DNA of 64,000 bases from Rhodoblastus sp963710275 (GTDB taxonomy: Bacteria > Pseudomonadota > Alphaproteobacteria > Rhizobiales > Beijerinckiaceae). The position numbers and the translations under genes are program-made. The stretch is taken from contig CAVPZS010000002.1 of NCBI GenBank assembly GCA_963710275.1, positions 682,001 to 746,000 of the forward strand, written 5' to 3'. A model generated the notes under the pieces. The model made no database searches and was not told where the DNA came from. It saw only the letters and a list, made by a program, of their open reading frames with translations. This document shows positions 36,947-46,218 of the stretch, piece after piece; position 1 is the stretch's first letter, and every line of letters begins with the position of its first letter.

Positions 36947-38244
36947 GCGCGATCCTCGTCCCCCTCGCCGTCGTCGTCGGCTCCGTCGGCGGATTGCTTG
37001 CCGCCATAGCCGGCGTTAGATTTCTGGGCGCGTGGCTCGACTGGTCGCCGGAAGTGCGGCGCAAGGCCGTACATATCCTCACCGGCGGCTACGCCCTGCT
37101 GTTCCCCGTGCTGTTCGACCAGAAATGGCCCGTCGCCCTGCTGCTGGGCGCGGCCATCGCGCTGATGATGTGGATGCGGCTTCCGGGCCAGCGCGAGTCG
37201 GGGCTCGGCTCGACCATCCATTCGGTCGAGCGCAAGTCCTGGGGCGACGTCCTGCTCGCCGTGGCCATCGGCTTCCTGTTCTTCCGCTCGCAGGGAACGC
37301 CGATCCTTTATGTCCTGCCGCTGGCGATCATCACCTTGTCGGATTCCGCGGCGGCGCTGGCGGGCAGCGTCTATGGCCGCCGGGTGTTCGCCGTCGAAAA
37401 AGGCCAGAAAAGCGTCGAGGGCGTCGCCGTCTTCTTCGTCGTCGCCTGGCTCGTTTCGCTGATCCTGCTGCTGCTGTTCACCGACCTGGCGCGGCCGAAC
37501 GTCGTGCTGCTCGGCCTGGCGGTCGCGGCCTTCGGCGCGCTGGTCGAGGCCGATTCCTGGAACGGCTACGACAATCTTTTCGTGCCGCTCGGCATCCATG
37601 TCTTCCTGCGCGAAAATCTCGGTTCCAGTCCCGGCGAAATCGGCCTGATCGCCTGCGCCTTCATCGTCACCATCGCCGTCTTCATAGGTTTCGGAAAGCG
37701 GCTGAAACTGTCAGCCCATGCCGCGCGCGGCTATGCCATCGTGGTGTTCCTGCTCGAAGCCTATTCCGGTGCGCTGGCCACCCTCTTTCCCGTGCTGTTG
37801 CTGCTTTCCCACCTCTACGCGCGTGAAAAGCGACCCTGTGGCAGCGCCTTTCCCGATCTCGATCTCATCGGCGCCTTTGTCGCGCTCTCCGTCGCCTGGC
37901 TGTTCGTCGGCGAATCCTTCGGCCCCTCTGCGATCCATTTCTTCATGCTCACCTTCGCCAGCGCCGTCGCGCTGACCTTTTGCCTGGCGACGCAGGACCG
38001 ACCAGGGATCGCCGCCCTGACGGTTCCTGCGATGCTGGGCCTGTTCGTCCTGGTGATGCGCGCGACCGATCAGGCGAGCTGCTGGCATGGCGACCTCGCC
38101 GCGGTTGCGTTCGTGTCCCTGTCGTTCTGCGCGGCCATCGCCAGCTGGCGCCCGGCCCTGTTCGACAGGATGCGCGCGCAGCGCACGGCGCTGGCGGCCT
38201 CGGTCGTTCCTCTGCTCGCCTATGTCGCGAAGGTCCTGACATGA
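36943..38244 (+). CDS. Phytol/dolichol kinase-like (CTP-dependent) membrane protein
   Basis: A 433-residue protein with about 12 helices. The segment RRKAVHILTGGYALLFPVLF and the LSDSAAALAGSVYGRRVF...EKGQKSVEGVAVFF block are characteristic of the phytol/dolichol kinase and CDP-diglyceride synthetase superfamily, which phosphorylates isoprenoid alcohols with CTP. The C-terminal ~180 residues add further helices. The start is a GTG at 36943 overlapping the DUF3419 stop. With the UbiA gene it suggests use of a prenyl alcohol. Confidence 0.8.
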   Translation: MSAILVPLAVVVGSVGGLLAAIAGVRFLGAWLDWSPEVRRKAVHILTGGYALLFPVLFDQKWPVALLLGAAIALMMWMRLPGQRESGLGSTIHSVERKSWGDVLLAVAIGFLFFRSQGTPILYVLPLAIITLSDSAAALAGSVYGRRVFAVEKGQKSVEGVAVFFVVAWLVSLILLLLFTDLARPNVVLLGLAVAAFGALVEADSWNGYDNLFVPLGIHVFLRENLGSSPGEIGLIACAFIVTIAVFIGFGKRLKLSAHAARGYAIVVFLLEAYSGALATLFPVLLLLSHLYAREKRPCGSAFPDLDLIGAFVALSVAWLFVGESFGPSAIHFFMLTFASAVALTFCLATQDRPGIAALTVPAMLGLFVLVMRATDQASCWHGDLAAVAFVSLSFCAAIASWRPALFDRMRAQRTALAASVVPLLAYVAKVLT

Positions 38245-39080
38245 CTGAAATAGATATCCGGTCGAATTCCGGCGCGCGGCTTCGCATCTTTCGCGACGCG
38301 CCGGACTGGGAGGGAATGCGCGCCGCGGCGCTGGGCGAATTGCGCATCGACGACGCCGAGGCGGGCGCTGAGCTTTTGCAAGGCGTCGCCGCCGAATTGA
38401 AAACGGAGGGGTTCGACGCCCTGCTCGGGCCGATGGACGGCGACACCTGGCGGCGCCATCGCGTCGTCGTCGAGAGCGACGGAAGCGCGCCTTTCGTGAT
38501 GGAGCCGACCAGCGGACCGCATGACCTCACCTGCCTGGAAAACGCCGGCTTTGCAGCTATCTCGCACTATGTTTCGGCGCGCGCCCCTGTGGCGGCGCCG
38601 GACGCCGTCGATCTGCCGGAGGCAGAGATTGAAATCCGCGCCTGGGACGGCAAGGACGCCGAGCGGCTGATCAGCTCCCTATTCGAAATGTCGCTCTCAA
38701 CCTTCGCTCACAACGCCTTCTACAAGCCGATAGACAAGGCTGGCTTTCTTGCGATGTACGCGCCGATTCTGCCGGCGCTCGATCCACGCCTGGTCCTGTT
38801 CGCGCATGACGCGCATGGCGAGCTCGTCGGCTTCCTGTTCGGCCTGCCCGATTTCCTTGCGCCCGAAGGCGCACGCGGCGCCATCCTGAAAACCTACGCC
38901 AGCCGCGCCCACGGCGCCGGACATCGTCTGGCCCATCGCTTCCATCTCGTGGCCCGCGACCTGGGCTACGCAAGCGTCATCCACGCCCTGATGCATGTCG
39001 ACAACGCCAGCCGCGACCGCAGCGGCCGCCATGCCGGCAAGGTATTTCGCCGCTACGCCCTGATGGGCCGCAAATTGTGA
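38241..39080 (+). CDS. GNAT-like acyltransferase
   Basis: A 279-residue protein. The C-terminal half (about 125-279) resembles a GNAT acyltransferase (LVGFLFGLPDF, KTYASRAHGAGHRLAHRFHLVARDLGYASVIHALM, with a weak acyl-CoA loop), and the N-terminal half has no family I recognise. ATG 38241 overlaps the kinase-like stop as ATGA. Its place between a lipid kinase-like gene and an AMP ligase suggests N- or O-acylation of the cluster product. The GNAT call is tentative. Confidence 0.62.
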   Translation: MTEIDIRSNSGARLRIFRDAPDWEGMRAAALGELRIDDAEAGAELLQGVAAELKTEGFDALLGPMDGDTWRRHRVVVESDGSAPFVMEPTSGPHDLTCLENAGFAAISHYVSARAPVAAPDAVDLPEAEIEIRAWDGKDAERLISSLFEMSLSTFAHNAFYKPIDKAGFLAMYAPILPALDPRLVLFAHDAHGELVGFLFGLPDFLAPEGARGAILKTYASRAHGAGHRLAHRFHLVARDLGYASVIHALMHVDNASRDRSGRHAGKVFRRYALMGRKL

Positions 39081-40520
39081 ACCTGCTCGAACTCATTCTT
39101 CGACCGGGCCACGGAGCATCCGGAAAAGATCGCTGTTGTCGAGGCGGACGGCGCTTCGATCAGCTACGGCCAGCTCGCCCGGCTGACAGATATTTTCGCT
39201 CTGAGGCTCAAAGGGCTGGGTGTGGCGCCCGGCGCGCGCGTGCTGGTGACGCTCCCGGTGTCGATCACGCTCTACGCCAGTCTCGCCGCGATCTGGAGGC
39301 TGGGCGCCGTCGCAGTGTTCCCGGAACCGGCGATGGGGCTTTCGGGACTGCGCCACGCCGCGAAAGTGGCGCGCCCGTCGGTCTGGCTGGCGCCAAAAGC
39401 GCTGCGGCTGCTGGGGCTTGCCTTTGCCGAAACGCGCGGGATCGCCGCCGCCGACACGCCGCCTCAGGCCGGACGCGTCGCGCTTTCGCGCCCTTCCGAA
39501 CAGCCACAGACCTATGGGGCGCAAGCGGACGATCCGGCCCTGATTTCCTTCACCAGCGGCTCGACCGGCGCGCCCAAGGGCATCGTGCGGACGCACGGCT
39601 TCCTGCTGGAGCAGTTTCGCGCCCTGGAGCCCTTGCTGCGCCCGCAACCGGGAGAGGTCGACCTCGTCGCCTTCCCGGTCTTCGTGCTCGCCAGCCTTGG
39701 ATTGGGAATCACCTCGGTCCTGCCGAACTGGGACTTGAGAAAACCGCTGCGCGCCGACGCGGACGACATCCTGCGCCATGCCGCGTCCTGCGGCGCGACG
39801 CGCCTGCTGGCGCCACCCTCGATCTGCCAGAAGCTGGTGGGCCGTCCCAGACCGGCCAGCCTGAAGACCGTGCTGACCGGCGGCGGCCCAGTTTATCCCG
39901 ATCTCCTGCGCGATTTGCTGGCGCTCGGCGTCGATGTCGTCGCCGTCTACGGATCGACCGAAGCCGAGCCCATCGCCGACCTCCATGCCAACAACATCGC
40001 GCCGGACGACTGGCGGGCGATGGATCAAGGCGAGGGCATTCTCGCCGGCCGCCCGGTCGAGGGGTTGTGCCTGCGCATCGAAGATGACGAAATCCAGGTC
40101 GCCGGCGCCCATGTCAACAAGGGCTATCTTGACCCAGCACAAGACCGCACGACCAAGATCGTCGATGCGGCCGGCGTGGTCTGGCATCGCACTGGCGACG
40201 CCGGCCGCATCGACGCTCAGGGCCGTCTCTGGCTGCTCGGGCGATTGGACGGCCGCATCGGCGCGCTGTTTCCCTTCGGAATCGAGGCGGCGGCCCGGCT
40301 CTGGCCGGGCGTCCGGCAAGCAGCGCTTTGCGCGATGGATGACGAAGCCGTGCTCGCCCTGTCGGGGGACAAAGACCAGAGCGCCGACTGGCGCCGGCGC
40401 GCCGAAAAGCTCGGGCTGAGCCGCATCGCGGTGCTGCCGGAAATCCCGATGGATCGGCGGCACGGCTCCAAGCTGGATCAGAAGGCCCTGAAGGCGATCC
40501 TGCGGCGCGGCAGGATCTAA
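39077..40520 (+). CDS. AMP-dependent acyl-CoA ligase/synthetase, frameshift near the start
   Basis: An ANL-family ligase of about 480 residues. TYGAQADDPALISFTSGSTGAPKGIVRTHG (P-loop TSGSTGAPKG), VYGSTEAEPIA, HRTGDAGRIDAQGRLWLLGR and a C-terminal HGSKLDQKALK are visible. The operon pattern predicts a GTG start at 39077 (overlapping the previous stop as GTGA), but after four codons the reading continues in another frame (NSFFDRATEHPEKIAVVEAD). Without that shift the first start is near 39222 and would lose the opening of the domain. A one-base error near 39090 is likely. It is the last gene of the six. Confidence 0.82.
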
Positions 40521-40646
40521 ATGTCGGCAGCCTTCGAACGGGATCAGGCGGCCGCCTCGAACCATCGAACCTTTTTTATTTTTTCCAGTTTTTCCTGACG
40601 TTGATCACCTGGATCGCGGTGGTCGCCGAAGATTTCGGCGAACCCC

Positions 40647-40687
40647 TTGCTGCTCTGATGACAGCAATGCGGTCGTCAGAGCAGCAA
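40647..40687. terminator. Hairpin between convergent operons
   Basis: A 16-base inverted repeat (40647-40662 and 40672-40687, arm TTGCTGCTCTGATGAC) with one G-T mismatch and a 9-base loop. It lies in the gap between the stops of the lipid-cluster ligase and the ring-cleavage gene, 19 bases from the latter. It probably ends transcription from both sides. A T-rich run at 40569-40586 is nearby but not adjacent. Confidence 0.65.
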
Positions 40688-40705
40688 AGCGTTGTCCAAT
40701 GCGGA

Positions 40706-41617
40706 TCAAGCCTTCGCGTTCTTGGGCGCCATCACGAAATCCCAGTCGACAGACCAGAACGGCGCCTGGAAGCCAAGCTTTTCAGCCTCGGCCGCATCAT
40801 TGACCTGCTTGAAGTCGGCGATCAGGGTTTCTTTCACGCCGAACACCGGGTCCTTGGTGAGATAGGGACAGTCCGGCGTGAAGATATGGGTAATGATCGT
40901 GTCATAGCCCGGCGCCGACACCAGAAAATGCAGATGCGCGGGCCGATAGATGTTACGCCCGAGCGCCTTGAGCATTTCTCCCACCGGGCCGTCGCCGGGG
41001 ATCGGGTAGTAGAGCGGCTTGGCCGAGCGGAACCAGAATTCGCCTTGGGCGTCCGAGGTGAAGGTGGCTCGGAGATTGTTGTCCGGCTGGATCCCCTTCT
41101 GCTGCACATCATAGAAGCCGTCGGCATTGGCCTGCCAGACTTCCAGCGTGGCGCCGGCGATCGGCTTGCCCTGCTGGTCGAGGACGCGGCCGCGCACGAG
41201 CACCGGCTCGCCCTTGGCGTCGAGATTGATATTGGCGCCGTTCTCGCGATGCGGCGAGTTCGGCGTGTAGAAAGGCCCGAGCACGGTGTTTTCGGTCGAT
41301 CCCTCGGGACGGTTGTGGTTGATCGCGTCGACCAGCATGGAAACGCCGAGCGTGTCGGAGAGCAGGATGTATTCCTGCCGCCATTCATTGCAGATCTGGC
41401 CCGTCCTGGTCAGGAAATCAATGGCCTTGAACCACTCCTCGCCGGTCAGGCGCAGTTCCTTCACGGCCTCGTGGAGATGCTTGACGACAACGCCGAGGAT
41501 TTCGCGCGTCCGCGGATCAGTTTCCGGCGCCATGCGGGCATTGACCACCTCGGCGGAATCCGCCTCCGTGAAGAAGGCTAACTTACGTTGCTGCTGGCTG
41601 TTATCCGCGATGTTCAT
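40706..41617 (-). CDS. Hydroxyquinol 1,2-dioxygenase (intradiol)
   Basis: A 303-residue Fe(III) enzyme that opens hydroxyquinol (or catechol) between the two hydroxyls; hydroxyquinol gives maleylacetate. An N-terminal dimerisation domain (about 20-115) precedes the catalytic fold. Ligand candidates are Tyr169 (ADGFYD), Tyr204 (YYPIP), His228 and His230 (RPAHLHF). The hydroxyquinol call rests on the neighbouring maleylacetate reductase rather than on muconate genes. ATG 41617 follows GGGAGG. It is the last gene of the 53.2-40.7 kb minus-strand run. Confidence 0.86.
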   Translation of the reverse strand: MNIADNSQQQRKLAFFTEADSAEVVNARMAPETDPRTREILGVVVKHLHEAVKELRLTGEEWFKAIDFLTRTGQICNEWRQEYILLSDTLGVSMLVDAINHNRPEGSTENTVLGPFYTPNSPHRENGANINLDAKGEPVLVRGRVLDQQGKPIAGATLEVWQANADGFYDVQQKGIQPDNNLRATFTSDAQGEFWFRSAKPLYYPIPGDGPVGEMLKALGRNIYRPAHLHFLVSAPGYDTIITHIFTPDCPYLTKDPVFGVKETLIADFKQVNDAAEAEKLGFQAPFWSVDWDFVMAPKNAKA

Positions 41618-41703
41618 TGTGGTCCTCCCGATGTATTCACTCAATTTTTCTATTGAGCCTGGCCGAAAAATCGATTGCGCATTCCTTCTCGCGCGATCGA
41701 CGT

Positions 41704-42006
41704 CTAACTTGCTCCGGGCGCTCCGAGTTCCCAAGCGTATTCGTGGATGGCGACGTCTTCATAGAGACCTGCCAGAACGTAGGGATCCTCCGCCAGATAG
41801 GCCTCGACATCCGCGGCCGAACGGGCGGCCACGATCAGCATCGTGCCGATCATGTCGCCGGCTGCGTCGAGCATGGGACCGCCGACATGCGGCTTTACCG
41901 ACGCATGGTCCAGACGTAATCGCGCCCGATGCTCCGAGCGGCAGGCGTTTCTGACGTCCGCCATGTTCTGTTTGTCGATGGCGTAGACGACGAAGAACTT
42001 GTCCAT
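41704..42006 (-). CDS. YciI-family protein (muconolactone-isomerase-like fold)
   Basis: A 100-residue YCII-domain protein (FFVVYAIDKQNMADVRNA, RLDHASVKPHVGGPMLD, EAYLAEDPYVLAGLYEDVAIHEY). The fold is shared with muconolactone isomerases, and conserved His and Asp residues are kept. In aromatic clusters such proteins may act on chlorinated or hydroxylated lactone intermediates, but the reaction here is unknown. It lies 26 bases after the CoA-transferase B gene. Confidence 0.78.
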   Translation of the reverse strand: MDKFFVVYAIDKQNMADVRNACRSEHRARLRLDHASVKPHVGGPMLDAAGDMIGTMLIVAARSAADVEAYLAEDPYVLAGLYEDVAIHEYAWELGAPGAS

Positions 42007-42032
42007 TAGCCCCGCCTTTGATCCTGATGGCG

Positions 42033-42671
42033 TCAGGACGCGCTGATTGGAACATCGCCGAGCGCCACCAACTCCGCGAGCGACAGGCCGCTCACCAGAT
42101 CAACAAGACGCAATCCGTCAGGCGTCACATCGATCACGGCAAGGTCAGTGTAAATGCGTGAAATGCAGGCGACGCCGGTCAGCGGATAGCTGCAGTCGCG
42201 CACGATCTTGCTCTCGCCAGATTTGGTGAGATGCTCCATCATCACGAAGGTCTTTTTAGCGCCGATGGCGAGGTCCATGGCGCCGCCGACGGCGGGAATG
42301 GCGTTGGGCGCGCCCGTATGCCAATTGGCGAGATCGCCTCCGGCAGAGACCTGGAACGCGCCGAGCACGCACAGATCGAGATGGCCGCCGCGCATCATGG
42401 CGAAGGAATCGGCGTGGTGGAAAAACGAAGCGCCGGGTAGCTCGGTCACCGCCTGTTTACCCGCATTGATCAGGTCCCAGTCCTCTTCGCCTTTGGCCGG
42501 CGCAGGCCCCATTCCGAGCAGGCCATTCTCGGTGTGCAGAATGATTTCCCGATCGGCGGGCAGGAAATTGGCGACCAGCGTTGGCAAGCCGATGCCGAGA
42601 TTGACGTAAGCTCCGTCGGGAATGTCGCGCGCGATGCGTGCCGCCAATTGGTTGCGGTCGAGCTTGCTCAT
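42033..42671 (-). CDS. pcaJ: 3-oxoadipate CoA-transferase subunit B
   Basis: A 212-residue subunit that with PcaI moves CoA from succinyl-CoA to 3-oxoadipate. The catalytic Glu48 is in HTENGLLGMGPAP, the typical B-subunit motif. The ATG at 42671 overlaps the A-subunit stop as ATGA. It supplies the CoA-activation step after maleylacetate reductase. No thiolase (PcaF) is in the window. Confidence 0.88.
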   Translation of the reverse strand: MSKLDRNQLAARIARDIPDGAYVNLGIGLPTLVANFLPADREIILHTENGLLGMGPAPAKGEEDWDLINAGKQAVTELPGASFFHHADSFAMMRGGHLDLCVLGAFQVSAGGDLANWHTGAPNAIPAVGGAMDLAIGAKKTFVMMEHLTKSGESKIVRDCSYPLTGVACISRIYTDLAVIDVTPDGLRLVDLVSGLSLAELVALGDVPISAS

Positions 42672-43342
42672 GCGGCGCCCCCTCGCGCGATGGCGACACG
42701 ATTGACGAATATGCCCGGGGTGACCACGGCTTCGGGATCGAGGGCGCCGAGTTCGACGATCTCATCGACCTGCGCGATGGTGCATTTCGCCGCCATCGCC
42801 ATCACCGGGCCGAAATTACGAGCGGTCTTGCGATAGACGAGATTGCCCCAGCGATCGCCCTTGAGCGCCTTGATCAGGGCAAAATCCGCGCAGATCGGGT
42901 ATTCGAGGACGTAATCTCGCTCGCCGATGACCCGCGTTTCCTTGCCTTTGGCCAGCAGCGTGCCGAAACCGGTCGGCGTGTAAAAGGCGCCGATGCCCGC
43001 GCCGGCGGCGCGGATGCGCTCGGCCAGATTTCCCTGCGGCACAACTTCAAGCTCAATCTGCCCGGCAAGATAGAGCGCGTCGAACACATGGGAATCGGAC
43101 TGGCGTGGAAACGAGCAAATGATCTTGCGCACGCGCCGCTGCTTGAGCAAAGCCGCGAGGCCGGTCTCGCCGTTGCCGGCGTTATTTGCGACCACGACGA
43201 GATCGCGCGCCCCCTGTTCGATCAGCGCATCGATCAACTCGTGAGGCATACCGGCCCCGCCGAAGCCGCCGATCATCACGGTCGCCCCGTCATGAACTCC
43301 GTCCAGCGCGGCGGTCAGGCTCGAACAGGTTTTGTCGATCAT
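42668..43342 (-). CDS. pcaI: 3-oxoadipate CoA-transferase subunit A
   Basis: A 224-residue A subunit. VMIGGFGGAGMPHELIDALIEQG and FYTPTGFGT are family hallmarks. The ATG at 43342 overlaps the stop of the Rieske gene as ATGA, and the gene overlaps pcaJ. The tight packing links the CoA-transferase to the hydroquinone/hydroxyquinol genes in the same transcript. Confidence 0.88.
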   Translation of the reverse strand: MIDKTCSSLTAALDGVHDGATVMIGGFGGAGMPHELIDALIEQGARDLVVVANNAGNGETGLAALLKQRRVRKIICSFPRQSDSHVFDALYLAGQIELEVVPQGNLAERIRAAGAGIGAFYTPTGFGTLLAKGKETRVIGERDYVLEYPICADFALIKALKGDRWGNLVYRKTARNFGPVMAMAAKCTIAQVDEIVELGALDPEAVVTPGIFVNRVAIARGGAA

Positions 43343-43716
43343 GCGTTTGGTCCTTGATCCGCCACAATCACGTCGCCGCCGGTCAGCGTCACCGGAATAG
43401 CGTCGAGGCTTGCGCCCTTGCAGGGACCGTCGACGCAATAGCCGTCGTCCCATCGAAACTGCGCCGAATGGAACCCGCACCAGAGCAAGCCGTCCGTCAT
43501 GAGAAACTTGCCATGGCTGTTCAACGGAATGCGGAAATGCGGGCAAAGATTTACATAGGCCCGCACGCCGTCATCGACGCGCAACACCACTGCGCGAAAG
43601 GCGGTTGTCCCCTCGCCGAGCACCGCTTCCGCCACAGCGCCCTCGTCCAGGGACGTGGCCGCGCAGAGCCGCGTTCCCGGCGCCGGGGCGCCCGGATGGT
43701 CGCGCCAGTTCATCAT
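43339..43716 (-). CDS. Rieske [2Fe-2S] ferredoxin-like protein
   Basis: A 125-residue stand-alone Rieske domain. The cluster ligands are Cys58-x-His60 (CPHFR) and Cys80-x2-His83 (CGFHSAQF), with a 19-residue spacer. No oxygenase large subunit is adjacent. By analogy with small ferredoxins that re-reduce oxidised iron in ring-cleavage enzymes (XylT type), it may maintain the Fe(II) hydroquinone dioxygenase; that role is inferred. It overlaps pcaI and follows the hemerythrin gene by 32 bases. Confidence 0.82.
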   Translation of the reverse strand: MMNWRDHPGAPAPGTRLCAATSLDEGAVAEAVLGEGTTAFRAVVLRVDDGVRAYVNLCPHFRIPLNSHGKFLMTDGLLWCGFHSAQFRWDDGYCVDGPCKGASLDAIPVTLTGGDVIVADQGPNA

Positions 43717-43748
43717 TCATCCCCGCTCTTGAGGAACATTTGAAATCC

Positions 43749-44312
43749 TTACATCCCGAAGGGGCGCAGCCCCAGCGTGCTGATCGTCCTGCGTAATTGC
43801 TGGAAATGTTGACTTTCGCTATCCAGCAAGGGGTCGTTGTGAGCGGCGAAGGCGTCGTCCATACGCGCCCATTCGTCCTCGCCAAGGAGCGTTTCGGCGA
43901 GCGGAAATACATTCGTTTCCTCCTCGCGCACATGCGCTTCGAGAAAGCGCGCGTAGGTTTCGGCGGCGACCGCGAAAGCGTCCTGATCTTGTGGATTTTC
44001 GCGCAGGTTTTTCGCGGCGCCGTCGAGGCGCGCGATCAGCTTTTCCTCGGCCCCATGCTGCAGCATCAGCGCCTCGATCGCCTTGCTGGCCGCCTCGCCA
44101 TGCCTGGCCAAAGCCGGGAACAGGAATTGCTCTTCCTTTGGGTGATGGAAGCGGCAAGGATAGTCGCGAAGATATTCGACGATCGCCGCGACCAGCGGCG
44201 CGTTCAGCGGCTCGCCCTGACGGGCGCGCAGAGCCTCCGCCTCCAGCACTCGGGCGACGCCGCGCAATACGCCATGTTCGGCCCAAAGGACTTGCAGGGT
44301 CTTTCGCGCCAT
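43749..44312 (-). CDS. Hemerythrin-like HHE-domain protein
   Basis: A 187-residue four-helix HHE protein. His and Glu ligands are suggested by EHGVLRGV, CRFHHPKEEQFLFP, LMLQHGAEEKL and LEAHVREEETNVFP. Such domains bind a di-iron site and can carry oxygen or sense redox state. ATG 44312 has GAGGT upstream and shares one base with the LivM stop. Its place in an oxygenase operon suggests oxygen or iron handling for the dioxygenases, which is inferred. Confidence 0.82.
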   Translation of the reverse strand: MARKTLQVLWAEHGVLRGVARVLEAEALRARQGEPLNAPLVAAIVEYLRDYPCRFHHPKEEQFLFPALARHGEAASKAIEALMLQHGAEEKLIARLDGAAKNLRENPQDQDAFAVAAETYARFLEAHVREEETNVFPLAETLLGEDEWARMDDAFAAHNDPLLDSESQHFQQLRRTISTLGLRPFGM

Positions 44313-45314
44313 CACTTGACCTCCTTGGGCAGCACCCGATGATCGAGCGGGAACAGGCGTATGTCGAAACGCGCGGCGAGGCTGCCCCAGATGCCCGGCG
44401 GGGCCTTTCGCATGAAGAGGATGGCGCAGACGCCGAGCACGATCATGTACCAGCCGCCATATTGGGCGAGCGATTGGCGGAGGATGAAATAGACGATTGC
44501 GCCGAGGATCGGCCCTTCGATCGTGCCGATGCCGCCGATCACCACGGCGAAGAACATGACCGCCGTCCAATCGACGCTGAAGGCGGAATCAGGTGAAATG
44601 CGCAGGTTGGAAATGGCGAGCAGCGCGCCGACCATGCCGCACCCCGCCGCAGCGATGATGTAGATCAGCAGCTTGACCGAGCGCACGGAAACGCCGAGGC
44701 TTTCCGCGGCCACTTCATTGTCGCGCACCGCGCTGAAGGCGAGGCCGCCGCGGCGAACGCAGCAGCCCGAACACCAGCGCGATCGCCGCGACGCTCAAGG
44801 CGACGGCCATCCAAAGGGAGTAGGCTTCGCGCTGCCAGCGGCCGAATGCGCTGACGGCCTCGGTGATGGAAATTCCGGAGCCGCCGCCGAGACTCGACGT
44901 GTTGGCGAACACGATGCGGAAAAGTTCCGCCACGACCCAGGTGCCGATGGCGAAATGCGCGCCGCGCAGCCGGAATACGAGGAAAGCGACGCCCCAGGCG
45001 GCGATGGCGGAGGCAAGGCCCGCGGCGGGCACGGCGGCGTAGACGTTGACGCCGGAATGGAGCGCCAGGATCACCACGACATAGCCGCCGAGTCCGAGAA
45101 AAGCCTGCTGACCGATGGAGACGAGTCCGGCGAAACCGGCGAGCAGGTTCCACATCTGCGCCATCGCGACGACGGCAAGGAAGGTGGTGACCGTACCGAT
45201 CTGCGCGCGGGTGCCCCACCAGGGCAAAGCGATCAAGGCGGCAATGACGATGACGCTGGCGACGCCGGCGTAGCGGCTGAAGCGGCTGGAGCGGGAGACG
45301 ACGAATTGTTTCAT
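44312..45314 (-). CDS. livM: LIV-type ABC permease LivM, one frameshift
   Basis: A polytopic permease of about 333 residues of the branched-chain/aromatic importer family. The N-terminal part (WNLLAGFAGLVSIGQQAFLGLGGY) and the C-terminal part (RDNEVAAESLGVSVRSVKLL, IGGIGTIEGPILGA) lie in two frames that join near 44755, where one base restores RRGGLAFSAVRDNEVA. It is cotranscribed with LivH, LivF, LivG and the binding protein. Confidence 0.82.
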
Positions 45315-45338
45315 GGCAAAATTCTCACCTGTCGCCCC

Positions 45339-46215
45339 TCACTTGTCGCGCGTGCGGGGGAACAGGCCGTTGGGCCTTAGCACCAGCACCGCGAGGAAGG
45401 CCAGATGACCGCAGGCGATGCCCCAGGCCGGATTGAGCGCGAAGCCGATGGTTTGTGCGACGCCGAGCACCATGCCGCCCGCCAGCGTGCCCCACAGCGA
45501 GCCAAGCCCGCCGATGATCACCGCCTCGAATGCATAGAGGAGGCGAGCCGGGCCGACGCTCGGGTCGAAGGTGGTGCGGATCGCCAGGAACACGCCGGCG
45601 ATCGCCACCACCGCCATGGAGATCGCCATGGCCACCCCGTAAATGTGCTTGTTGTCGACGCCCATCAATTGCGCGGTTGTCTGGTCGTCGGCGGTGGCGC
45701 GCAGCGCCTTCCCGATCAGAGTTCGGCGCAACAGCAGGGCGAGACCGCCGAGCACGGCGATCGACACGGCGAGCGTCAGCGCGGGAAACACGCCGACCGC
45801 AAGGCCGCCGCCGAGCGGAATGCTTGCTGTTTGCAGGGAGGTCGCGCCGAGGCCGCGGCTGTCGGCGGAAAATACTTCCATCAGGCCGTTCTGCAAGACT
45901 ATGGACAGGCCGAAGGTGGTCAAGCAGCGGCGGCAGGATGTCGTCGCCAAGCACCTGGTTCAGCAGCGTGCGCTGCAGGACGTAGCCGATCGCAGCCATC
46001 ACCGGCACGACCAGGACCAGCGAGCCCAGCGCCGACAGGCCGAGCTTTTCGACCGCGACGAGCGCGATGAAGGCGGCGAGAATGCTGAGGTCGCCATGGG
46101 CGATATTGACGAGGCGCATCACGCCGAAAGTCAGCGACAGCCCCGTGGCGAACAGGGCGTAGAGGCCGCCGAGCATCAGGCCTTGCAGGAGCGTGTCCGT
46201 CCAGGCGGCGATCAT
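45339..46215 (-). CDS. livH: LIV-type ABC permease LivH, one frameshift
   Basis: A permease of about 292 residues. The opening LLQGLMLGGLYALFATGLSLTFGVMRLVNIAHGD is split here as LGGLYALFATGLSLTFG and MRLVNIAHGD, both family hallmarks. The rest (TFGLSIVLQNGLMEVFS, YAFEAVIIGGLGSLWGTLAGG) is in another frame; the join is near 45925 in the GDDILPPLL/TTFGL segment. It starts 3 bases after the LivF stop. Confidence 0.82.
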
Positions 46216-46218
46216 GGC

